DNA of 6,157 nt, from NCBI GenBank assembly GCA_012521855.1, contig JAAYLO010000232.1, forward strand, positions 1 through 6,157. The letters are read 5' to 3'. Shown here piece by piece: positions 1 through 6,157 of this stretch. A model generated the notes under the pieces. It was not told the origin of the DNA, searched no databases, and saw only the letters and a program-made list of their open reading frames with translations. This DNA is from Halanaerobiaceae bacterium (GTDB lineage Bacteria > Bacillota > Halanaerobiia > Halanaerobiales > DTU029). Position numbers and translations under genes: made by a program. Numbering within the stretch: position 1 is the stretch's first letter; the number at the start of each line of letters is the position of its first letter.

Positions 1-2472
1 AAACCCGGGAAAGGAGATGTCATAGTACTCCTGGGCGGCTGAACTGCACGCGACGGCTATGGCTGTGCCACAGGATCTTCCAGGGAACTGGATGAAGTAT
101 CCCTGTATTCCTGTGGTGCTGAGGTCCAGAAGGGTAATCCAGCTATAGAGAGGAAAATACAGAGATTGTTCCGCAAAAAGGAAGTCAGCACAATGATCAA
201 GAAGTGTAATGATTTCGGGGCCGGAGGTGTATCTGTTGCCATCGGTGAACTGGCAGACGGCCTGGATATAGACCTTGATAGGGTTCCCACAAAATATGCA
301 GGCCTTGACGGGACTGAACTCGCAATCTCCGAGTCACAGGAGAGGATGGCAGTTGTCCTGGAAGAGGCTGATCTGGAGAGGTTTTTGCAGGAAGCTGAAA
401 AAGAAAACCTGGAGGCTACTCCGGTTGCAGTAGTAACAGACAGCGGCAGGTTACGGATGAAGTGGCGGGGTAAGACCATAGTTGATATATCCCGGGATTT
501 CCTGAATACAAGCGGTGCTCCCCAGAAGGCTGAGGTCACTGTTCAGGCTCCTGAAGGGGAGAACTATCTCCGCAGGCTGCCGGAAATGGTGAGAGGAAAA
601 CTGGGAGATATAAAGAAGGCCTGGCTGGACAATCTGCAGTCTCTGAATACCTGCAGCCAGAAGGGCCTTGTAGAAAGATTTGACAGCACCATAGGTGCAG
701 CTACTGTTTTCCTGCCTTTTGGCGGTGAGACCCAGTTGACACCTGTTGATGGAATGGTGGCAAAGATACCTGTAGAAGAGGGAGAGACCTCCACAGTCAG
801 TTTAATGACATATGGATATGACCCGGAACTGGCAATGTGGAGTCCATTTCATGGTGCTGTTTATGCCCTGGTCCATTCAATTGCAAAATCCGCTGCACTG
901 GGCGGTAATTATAAAAATATCAGGCTGACATTACAGGAGTATTTCGAAAGACTGGGACAGGATCCGGAAAGATGGGGTAAGCCCTTCATTGCACTGCTGG
1001 GCTCCTATCTTGTACAGTCCTCGTTGGGGATTCCGGCAATAGGCGGTAAAGACAGCATGTCGGGAACCTTTAAAGATCTGGATGTCCCCCCTACACTGGT
1101 CTCTTTTGCTGTGAATACAGCCAGTGCTGACAGGGTAGTGTCCCCTGAATTCAAGAGAAAAGACAGCAAGGTTTTACTGATCAGTTTAGAAAGGGATAAA
1201 TATGATCTTCCTGTTTTTTCAGATCTGGAAGAGAAATATAGTAAAATTCATGAGCTCATCAATAAGGGAGATGTTCTTGCTGCTTCAGCGGTGGGCTACG
1301 GAGGTATAGCTGCTGCTATCAGCAGGATGGCCTTTGGTAATAATATCGGGTTTTCCTTCAGTGCTGATTTTGTAAATACTGAAAATTGGCCAGAAAAACT
1401 GTTTCTTCCTGAATACGGGTCCATAATTCTTGAGCTGGCTCCGGAAGCGGAGACGGATGGTCTGCCTGAATATGTACTACTCGGTGAGACAATTGAAATG
1501 GCAGAAATAAGGATAGAAGACTCAGTAATAAAGCTGGAAGAAGCAGTAAAGGCATGGATGGAACCGCTGGAGAGTGTTTTCCCGGCTGGAATAGAAACAG
1601 CCGGGTATCAGGCAGCAGAGGAGATCCAGTTGTACAGGGGTGATAAGGGAAGAAGATCGGTATATAGGACCGTGAAGCCCAGGGTCCTGATACCTGTATT
1701 CCCCTTTACAACCAATGAATATGATCTGGCCCGTCAATTCAGGAAAGCCGGGGCTGATGTGGGGATGTTTGTATTCCGTGATTTGACACCGGCCATGCTG
1801 AGGGAATCCTTTGGAGCCCTGATAAAGGAGATAAACAATTCCCGGATTCTTGTACTATCAGGCGGGCTCAGTTTAGGCGATGAACCTGCAGGTTCAGGGA
1901 AATATATTGCAACTGTTTTCAGAAATCCCGCTGTCAGTGAAGCGGTCATGGAACTGCTGGAAAAGAGAGACGGCCTGATCCTCGGTATCTCCGGCGGTTT
2001 TCAGGCTTTACTGAAACTGGGACTGCTCCCATATGGTGAGATAAGAGAGATAGGGCCCGATTCACCGTCTCTCAGCTTCAATCCCATTGGACGCCATGTA
2101 TCTACAATGGCCAGAACAAGGGTTGTCTCAACACTTTCCCCCTGGCTTGCCCTTACTGAACCCGACTCAGAGTATCTGGTTCCTGTTTCACACAGTGAAG
2201 GAAGATTTGTTGCCGGTGAAGAGATTCTGAAGGAGATGATAAAGAAGGTGCAGATTGCTACACAGTTTGTAGACCCGTCGGGTAAAACAGCTCAATCTCT
2301 CCCTTATAATCCCTATGGCTCCGTGATGGGAATAGAAGGAATCAGCAGTCCTGATGGCAGAATACTGGGCAAGATGGGCCATTCTGAAAGGATCGGAAGA
2401 TATGTGGCGAGAAATATTCCCGGTGAGAAGGACCAGAAATTGTTTGAGGCTGCTGTAGCATATTTTAAATAA
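1..2472 (+). CDS. purL: Phosphoribosylformylglycinamidine synthase, single-chain, 5'-truncated by window and interrupted by an in-frame TGA
   Basis: FGAM synthase performs the fourth step of de novo purine synthesis in the cytoplasm, converting FGAR, glutamine and ATP to FGAM. Frame 1 is open from base 1 to the TAA at 2470-2472 except for one TGA at 40-42. Before and after it the product matches the clostridial/streptococcal single-chain PurL type (usually about 1,240 residues, so roughly 420 N-terminal residues lie outside). Visible motifs are CNDFGAGG (205-228), GLDGTELAISESQERM (301-348), the second AIRS-type ATP-binding motif GGKDSMSG (1042-1065), and a C-terminal class-I glutamine amidotransferase domain from about 1681. 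That domain keeps SH-EGR (2188-2205) and the His and Glu of GHSER (2377-2391), but the nucleophile motif, normally GICNGFQ, reads GISGGFQ (1984-2004). Family identity is certain; activity is doubtful. A TTG at 166 begins the longest stop-free start-to-stop frame but has no properly placed ribosome site and lies inside the conserved domain, so it is probably not a real start. It may be better called a pseudogene if the TGA is real. Confidence 0.9.
40..42 (+). other. In-frame TGA inside purL
   Basis: The codon lies between GG and TARDG in the glycine-rich motif of PurL. Reading frame and homology continue on both sides without any length change, so this is a substitution and not a frameshift. 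As I recall the family, this position is arginine (GGRTGRDG), and CGA or AGA becomes TGA by one base change. The other three genes read full length without an internal TGA and use TGG for tryptophan, so a recoded TGA has no support here. Sequence error, true nonsense mutation and readthrough all remain possible. Confidence 0.85.
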
Positions 2473-2499
2473 AAGACCCTGGTTTCCGTATAGATTTTC

Positions 2500-2535
2500 A
2501 TGGTATTCCGGTATTATCCGGAATACTATTTTTTT
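2500..2535 (+). terminator. Intrinsic terminator of purL
   Basis: A perfect 9-bp inverted repeat, GTATTCCGG (2503-2511) and CCGGAATAC (2518-2526), encloses the 6-base loop TATTAT. A G-T wobble and two A-T pairs extend the stem to 12 bp (2500-2529). The stem runs straight into seven T residues (2529-2535). It starts 28 bases after the purL stop codon, so it should end purL transcription and insulate creD. Confidence 0.9.
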
Positions 2536-2537
2536 AT

Positions 2538-2554
2538 AAAAAAATAATTTTTTT
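2538..2554. repeat. A7-TAA-T7 inverted repeat in the purL-creD gap
   Basis: Immediately after the terminator T-run the sequence continues A7 (2538-2544), TAA, T7 (2548-2554), a perfect 7-bp inverted repeat made only of A and T. It may be intrinsically curved DNA or an AT-rich element upstream of a creD promoter. I could not identify convincing -35 and -10 boxes for creD between here and the creD start, so its role is unassigned. Confidence 0.4.
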
Positions 2555-2602
2555 CAGGAAGGGGTTTCGGCAATAATTGGAGAAATATATCAAAAAACTG
2601 AA

Positions 2603-2610
2603 AGGAGAGG
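2603..2610 (+). promoter_or_regulatory. Ribosome binding site of creD
   Basis: AGGAGAGG contains the GGAG core (2604-2607), 5 bases before ATG 2613 and 8 bases before the adjacent ATG 2616. It rules out the upstream in-frame TTG at 2577, which has no such site before it. Between the two tandem ATG codons the spacing slightly favours 2616, but both are workable. Confidence 0.75.
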
Positions 2611-2612
2611 GA

Positions 2613-3959
2613 ATGATGGAGACAAAGCTTATAAGCCAGTCAGTAGTATTCAAGATCCTGATTGTTCTCTTTTTAACATTATTATTACTGATTCCTGCAT
2701 ATATGATTGAAGCATTGGTAAGGGAGAGACAATACAGGAAATCAACTGTTGTCTCTGAAATTACTGAGAAATGGGGACAAAAACAGATTATAGGAGGACC
2801 CGTTTTAACAGTTCCATATGATGAAATTTATAGAGATGAGCATGGACAGTTAAGGACAAGGAGCAGATATGCCTGCTTTTTACCTGACAGCCTTAAAATA
2901 ACAGGAGATATCCACCCTGAGATACGATACCGGAGTATTTATAATACGGTTGTTTACGGGACTGATCTCAGGATGGAGGGTGAATTGAAACAGCCGGAAG
3001 TAGAAAAACTGAATATACGCAGGGAAGATATGAGATGGGAAGATGCCTTTTTAGTAATAGCTATTACGGATATGGCTGGAATAAGGGAACAGATTTATGT
3101 AAACATCAATGGCGAGGACAGGAATGTATCTCCCGGTACAAAGATAATGGATATATTCAGTTCAGGAGTACACGTGGAGTACCCGGTAGATTTGAATAAA
3201 CCAGTAAGATTCTCCTTAAAACTGAAGCTGAATGGCAGCCAGGAACTGAAATTATACCCACTGGGCCGGGAAACACAGGTTATCCTGGAATCTGACTGGA
3301 AGAATCCCAGTTTTCTGGGGAAATTTCTCCCGGTAGAACGGGAAATAAGTGACAGCGGTTTTAAAGCTAGATGGGAGGTAATAAATCTTAACCGGAATTA
3401 CCCCCAGCAATGGACGGACCTTGACAGCAGCAATATAAGGATTAATATAGGAAATTCGGCCTTTGGGGTTAATTTGCTCCAGACAGTAGATTTATACCAG
3501 AAGACAACCCGTTCCATAAAATATGCCATAATGTTCATCGGTATGACCTTTCTTGTTTATTTTATAATAGAGATATTGAATAAATATAATATACATCCAA
3601 TTCAATATACCCTGGTAGGATTTTCACTGGTTGTCTTTTATCTGTTACTGCTTTCATTATCTGAACATATACATTTCTGGTTTGCCTATGTGATAGCCAG
3701 TATCAGTACGATATTATTGATTTCTCTATTTACATCAGCTATATTGAAGGAGAAAAAACCTGCCATAATAATTGCTGCTTTTCTCTCAATTTTATATATT
3801 TTCCTTTATATATTACTGGAGAGCCAGGACTATGCTCTGTTATTGGGCAGTATAGGAGTATTCATCACACTGGCCATATTCATGTATTTAACAAGAAATA
3901 TTGACTGGTATTCAATAAGACTGGAAGAAATAAGCCCTGATAAAAAGGACCCTGAGTAA
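2613..3959 (+). CDS. creD: CreD-family inner membrane protein
   Basis: The product is 448 residues from ATG 2613 (447 from the tandem ATG 2616), the usual length for CreD (about 450). Layout: a short cytoplasmic start, one membrane segment (about 12-30), a long extracytoplasmic domain (about 35-300) beginning with the family motif WGQKQIIGGPVLTVPY (54-69), then five membrane segments (about 303-320, 331-349, 356-378, 383-402, 408-426). The C-terminal bundle has the hallmark motifs SLSEHI (348-353), DYALLLGSIG (406-415) and MYLTRNIDWY (424-433). In Escherichia coli, creD belongs to the CreBC regulon and affects envelope state and sensitivity to some colicins and beta-lactams; its molecular activity is not established. 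No creB or creC lies in this window. The gene stands alone between two terminators, and its last codons form half of the hairpin shared with the facing gene. Family assignment is firm; function is open. Confidence 0.93.
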   Translation: MMETKLISQSVVFKILIVLFLTLLLLIPAYMIEALVRERQYRKSTVVSEITEKWGQKQIIGGPVLTVPYDEIYRDEHGQLRTRSRYACFLPDSLKITGDIHPEIRYRSIYNTVVYGTDLRMEGELKQPEVEKLNIRREDMRWEDAFLVIAITDMAGIREQIYVNINGEDRNVSPGTKIMDIFSSGVHVEYPVDLNKPVRFSLKLKLNGSQELKLYPLGRETQVILESDWKNPSFLGKFLPVEREISDSGFKARWEVINLNRNYPQQWTDLDSSNIRINIGNSAFGVNLLQTVDLYQKTTRSIKYAIMFIGMTFLVYFIIEILNKYNIHPIQYTLVGFSLVVFYLLLLSLSEHIHFWFAYVIASISTILLISLFTSAILKEKKPAIIIAAFLSILYIFLYILLESQDYALLLGSIGVFITLAIFMYLTRNIDWYSIRLEEISPDKKDPE

Positions 3960-3973
3960 TATCAGGGTCCTTT
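3944..3973 (-). terminator. Shared hairpin terminator between convergent creD and aminotransferase genes
   Basis: AAAGGACCCTGA (3944-3955) and TCAGGGTCCTTT (3962-3973) form a perfect 12-bp stem around the 6-base loop GTAATA. On the minus strand the 9-bp GC-rich core is followed by five T residues (3946-3942), a good intrinsic terminator for the aminotransferase transcript. On the plus strand the core is followed only by TTTAATAATG, so termination of creD should be weaker. The stem includes the last creD codons, the loop holds most of the creD stop codon, and the stem foot overlaps the aminotransferase stop codon. Confidence 0.85.
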
Positions 3974-5249
3974 AATAATGTTCCAACAGTTTCTCCAGTG
4001 AGGCCTTTTTAACACAGGTGCAGACAATCTCCATGGCTTTTTCCAGTTCCTCTAAAGGCGGATAACTGGGTGCAATCCTTATGTTTCTGTCAAAGGGGTC
4101 TTCTCCATAGGGATATGTAGCACCAGCTGGTGTTAGTGTAACCCCTGCCTCAGCAGCCAGTTCAACTACCCTTTTAGCACAGTTCTCCATCACATCAAGG
4201 CTGATAAAATATCCTCCCAGCGGCCTGGTCCAGGAAGCAATACCCTTTCCGGCCAGTTCATTTTCAAATATATCCAGGACCAGTTCAAATTTCGGCCGGA
4301 GGATTTCAGCATGTCTATCCATGTGTCTCAAAATCCCGTCAACCGTCTTAAAAAATCTGTAATGGAGTAACTGGTTTATTTTATTCGGGTTAATGGTCTG
4401 TACAGACATAAGCCTGCCCATATATTCAATATTATTCTTACTGGCTGCAAAGATGGCAATACCGGATCCGGCAAATGTAATCTTTGATGTTGAACTGAAG
4501 ATATAAACCCGGTCCGGGTTTCCGGATTCTTTACAGGCTTTCAGTATATTCTTTAAAACAGCTTTCTCTTCTGTCAGGTGATGAACAGGATAGGCATTAT
4601 CCCAGAAAATGCGGAAATCATCTGCTGCAGTTTTCATGGATGCCAATCTATCGACTGTATCATCAGAAAAAGTAATTCCTGTTGGATTATTATATTTTGG
4701 CACACAGATCAGGCCCTTAATACTATCATCATTAGCGGCCATTTCCTCTACCATGTCCATATCGGGTCCGCCATCATTTAATGGTATTGTTATCATCTCT
4801 ATTCCAAAGAGTTCCAGGATACTGAAATGACGGTCATAACCCGGACTTGGGCAGAGGAATTTGATTCTGTCCAGTTTACTCCAGGGAGTCATGTTTTCTG
4901 TGACACCAAAATTGTAAGCACGGGAGATAGTATCATAAATGAGGCTTAAACTGGAGTTGGCCCCCAGAATAAGTTCATCTGTTTCTATCTCCAGCAGATC
5001 TGCAAACAATTTCCGTACTTCAGGCAAACCGTATAAAAATCCATAATTCCTACTATCTACTCCACTCTCTGAGATCAGATTATCTGTATATCTGAATAGC
5101 TCCATGGATAAATCCAGCTGTTCACTACAGGGTTTACCCCTGGCCATATTCAGATCCAGTTTCTGATTTTTATATTCTTCGTATTGCCTGTCGATTTCCT
5201 TTTTCAAGGTACAGAGTTCTTCTCTTTTTAGTTCATCATATCTACTCAT
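3972..5249 (-). CDS. Aspartate aminotransferase, class I PLP-dependent (PF12897-type)
   Basis: This 425-residue protein is a cytoplasmic pyridoxal-phosphate enzyme, most likely exchanging amino groups between aspartate and 2-oxoglutarate; substrate range cannot be read from the sequence. It matches the aminotransferase subgroup typified by Corynebacterium glutamicum AspT, whose signature here is LNMARGKPCSEQLDLS (33-48). Further fold-type-I landmarks are NYGFLYGLPEVRKLF (68-82), NNPTG (187-191), the pyridine-binding aspartate in WDNAY (D217), the Schiff-base lysine in SSTSKITFAGSG (K256) and the carboxylate-binding arginine in NIRIAPS (R391). All key residues are present and the length is normal. 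The ATG at 5249 follows AAAGGTAGGG by 5 bases and lies about 25 bases after a predicted transcription start. It is transcribed toward creD. Older annotations call this family MocR-like or alanine-glyoxylate aminotransferase, but there is no GntR DNA-binding domain. Confidence 0.93.
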   Translation of the reverse strand: MSRYDELKREELCTLKKEIDRQYEEYKNQKLDLNMARGKPCSEQLDLSMELFRYTDNLISESGVDSRNYGFLYGLPEVRKLFADLLEIETDELILGANSSLSLIYDTISRAYNFGVTENMTPWSKLDRIKFLCPSPGYDRHFSILELFGIEMITIPLNDGGPDMDMVEEMAANDDSIKGLICVPKYNNPTGITFSDDTVDRLASMKTAADDFRIFWDNAYPVHHLTEEKAVLKNILKACKESGNPDRVYIFSSTSKITFAGSGIAIFAASKNNIEYMGRLMSVQTINPNKINQLLHYRFFKTVDGILRHMDRHAEILRPKFELVLDIFENELAGKGIASWTRPLGGYFISLDVMENCAKRVVELAAEAGVTLTPAGATYPYGEDPFDRNIRIAPSYPPLEELEKAMEIVCTCVKKASLEKLLEHY

Positions 5250-5254
5250 ATTAT

Positions 5255-5264
5255 CCCTACCTTT
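5255..5264 (-). promoter_or_regulatory. Ribosome binding site of the aminotransferase gene
   Basis: On the minus strand AAAGGTAGGG ends 5 bases before ATG 5249. It is an imperfect match to AAGGAGG, with a T within the purine run, but no better candidate start lies nearby and the protein N-terminus fits the family. Confidence 0.6.
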
Positions 5265-5280
5265 AATGTGTTTATTTTTT

Positions 5281-5309
5281 ATTATAATAGATATGCAATG
5301 AAATTACAA
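5281..5309 (-). promoter_or_regulatory. Predicted housekeeping-sigma promoter of the aminotransferase gene
   Basis: On the minus strand TTGTAA (5309-5304, 4 of 6 to TTGACA) is followed after exactly 17 bases by a perfect TATAAT (5286-5281). Transcription should begin near 5274, giving a leader of about 25 bases before the ATG at 5249. The rest of the 5250-5396 gap has no clear intrinsic terminator for the upstream Bax inhibitor gene, so readthrough from that gene may add to this promoter. Confidence 0.75.
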
Positions 5310-5396
5310 ATATCATTCTATATTATTTAATGATTTTTTTGCCCGATCATTTAAACATGTGAGAATAGAACTCCACAGGATTAATTAATTGTAAAA

Positions 5397-6089
5397 CTAA
5401 TCCCTCTTTTTCCCCAAAAACCTTAAAAGGTGTAGGAAAAGATTAACAAAATCAAGATACAGGCCGAGGGCAGCTATTATAGCAGCTTTCTCCATTGTCG
5501 ACTCATCAGCATATCTCATTCCAATCTGTTTGATTTTCTGGGTGTCATAAGCAGTCAAACCTACAAAGACAAAGATACCAATAAAGGATGTAATCCAGTA
5601 AATCATTTCATTACGCAGGAACAGATTGACAAGTGATGCAAGTATAATTCCTATAAGCCCCATGAAACACAGGCTACCGATACTTGTCAAATCCTTTTTG
5701 GTGTAGAGACCGTACAGACTCATGATTCCGAAGGTCGCTGCTGTTATGAAAAAAGTTGAAGCAATTGATTCTGCTGTATAAACCAGAAAAATAACTGAAA
5801 TAGTTATTCCATTAATGGCTGAATACAGGAAAAAGCCGATTGTTGCTGTCAGTGGTGAAATTCTATTGATCGCACTGGAAAGGAAGATGACCAGTACTAT
5901 TTCACCGATTAAGAGACCATAAATAAGAGAGGTATTTGAGAATATCATGTATGTCAGTGTATCTGATGATGCAACCAGATATGATAATAAACCCGTTGTT
6001 AATAATGCCAGGAACATCCATGAAAAGACTTTCGCCACAAAGGTGTTTACCCTGGCTTCTTCCTTCAGATCTATTAATCCCCTATTCAT
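5397..6089 (-). CDS. Bax inhibitor-1 / YccA-YbhL family integral membrane protein
   Basis: The product is 230 residues, typical for bacterial Bax inhibitor-1 (TMBIM) proteins, with seven hydrophobic segments at about 17-40, 55-74, 80-103, 109-129, 136-157, 162-180 and 202-224. Family signatures are GLTAYDTQKIKQ (177-188) and ALGLYLDFVNLFLHLLRFLG (207-226). The aspartates D182 and D213 in these motifs probably correspond to the acidic pair that acts as a pH-dependent latch in the calcium-leak homologue BsYetJ; that correspondence is inference. In E. coli YccA is linked to the FtsH membrane protease, but nothing here shows that role. The start at ATG 6089 was chosen because AAGGTGGG lies 5 bases upstream. 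The longer frame from TTG 6137 would place that site inside the gene, add a charged 16-residue tail and begin about at the predicted transcription start. The same-strand aminotransferase gene follows after 147 bases. Confidence 0.93.
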   Translation of the reverse strand: MNRGLIDLKEEARVNTFVAKVFSWMFLALLTTGLLSYLVASSDTLTYMIFSNTSLIYGLLIGEIVLVIFLSSAINRISPLTATIGFFLYSAINGITISVIFLVYTAESIASTFFITAATFGIMSLYGLYTKKDLTSIGSLCFMGLIGIILASLVNLFLRNEMIYWITSFIGIFVFVGLTAYDTQKIKQIGMRYADESTMEKAAIIAALGLYLDFVNLFLHLLRFLGKKRD

Positions 6090-6094
6090 TTTAG

Positions 6095-6102
6095 CCCACC
6101 TT
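6095..6102 (-). promoter_or_regulatory. Ribosome binding site that fixes the Bax inhibitor-1 start
   Basis: AAGGTGGG on the minus strand differs from AAGGAGGG at one base and lies 5 bases before ATG 6089. It supports the 230-residue product over the frame beginning at TTG 6137. Confidence 0.75.
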
Positions 6103-6144
6103 CTTTCTTTCTCATAATATAATTTATTGTTTTGCAATAATTAC

Positions 6145-6150
6145 ATTATA
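6145..6150 (-). promoter_or_regulatory. Candidate -10 box of the Bax inhibitor-1 gene
   Basis: A perfect TATAAT reads on the minus strand, placing a transcription start near 6138 and a leader of about 49 bases. The matching -35 region would fall beyond the window edge, so the promoter is only half visible. The surroundings are very AT-rich, which raises the chance of a random match. Confidence 0.45.
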
Positions 6151-6157
6151 TATACAT

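Noticed and set aside
40..75. Possible selenocysteine codon: a TGGC-TGT-GCCA hairpin (60-70) lies about 20 bases after the TGA, within the distance range of bacterial SECIS elements.
   Set aside because: The stem is only 4 bp, the family has arginine and not cysteine at this position, PurL is not a known selenoprotein to me, and no selenocysteine machinery is in the window.
166..2472. TTG 166 as a true start of a 768-residue protein.
   Set aside because: It lies inside a conserved domain, has no properly spaced ribosome binding site, and homology continues upstream in the same frame to base 1.
2577..2612. TTG 2577 as the start of creD.
   Set aside because: A clear AGGAGAGG site lies between it and the tandem ATG at 2613/2616, and those starts give the expected CreD N-terminus.
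4578..4830. Two small plus-strand open frames within 4578-4830.
   Set aside because: They are antisense to the motif-complete aminotransferase gene and show no recognisable protein features or ribosome sites.
5330..5350. AATGAT and ATCATT arms near 5330-5350 as a terminator for the Bax inhibitor-1 gene.
   Set aside because: The arms are short and AT-only, the loop is long, and no T-run follows on the minus strand.
6090..6137. A 16-residue N-terminal extension of the Bax inhibitor-1 protein from TTG 6137.
   Set aside because: The extension contains the ribosome binding site for ATG 6089, begins at or near the predicted transcription start, and gives a charged tail not typical of the family.

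Overview
The window holds four protein-coding genes, all standard chromosomal types: the 3' two-thirds of a purine-synthesis gene (purL, + strand, running in from before base 1), a creD-family inner-membrane protein gene (+), a class-I aspartate aminotransferase gene (-) and a Bax inhibitor-1 family membrane protein gene (-). Heavy use of ATA, AGA and AGG codons, purine-rich ribosome binding sites (AAAGGAGAGG, AAGGTGGG), intrinsic terminators and the clostridial/streptococcal style single-chain PurL suggest a moderately AT-rich anaerobic bacterium, Clostridia-like in a broad sense. A spirochaete or similar cannot be excluded from this sequence alone.

Layout: purL fills 1-2472 and ends in a strong intrinsic terminator at 2500-2535. 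A short AT-rich gap follows, then creD (2613-3959). creD converges on the aminotransferase gene (5249 to 3972, minus strand) with only 12 bases between stop codons, and a 12-bp perfect hairpin covers both gene ends. A 147-base gap carries a good promoter for the aminotransferase. Upstream of it on the same strand is the Bax inhibitor-1 gene (6089 to 5397), with a consensus -10 box at the window edge. No gene-free stretch exceeds about 150 bases. The genes do not form one pathway: purL is de novo purine synthesis, the aminotransferase is amino-acid metabolism, and the two membrane proteins have poorly defined envelope or ion-related roles. The minus-strand pair could be partly co-transcribed because no clear terminator lies between them.

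The notable part is purL. Its reading frame is conserved on both sides of an in-frame TGA (40-42), at a place where the family normally has arginine, and its glutamine amidotransferase domain has serine (1990-1992) where the family has the catalytic cysteine. Either this is a decaying or ammonia-dependent PurL, or the TGA is a sequence error in an otherwise diverged enzyme. I found no sign of a mobile element, CRISPR array, RNA gene or new multi-gene system.
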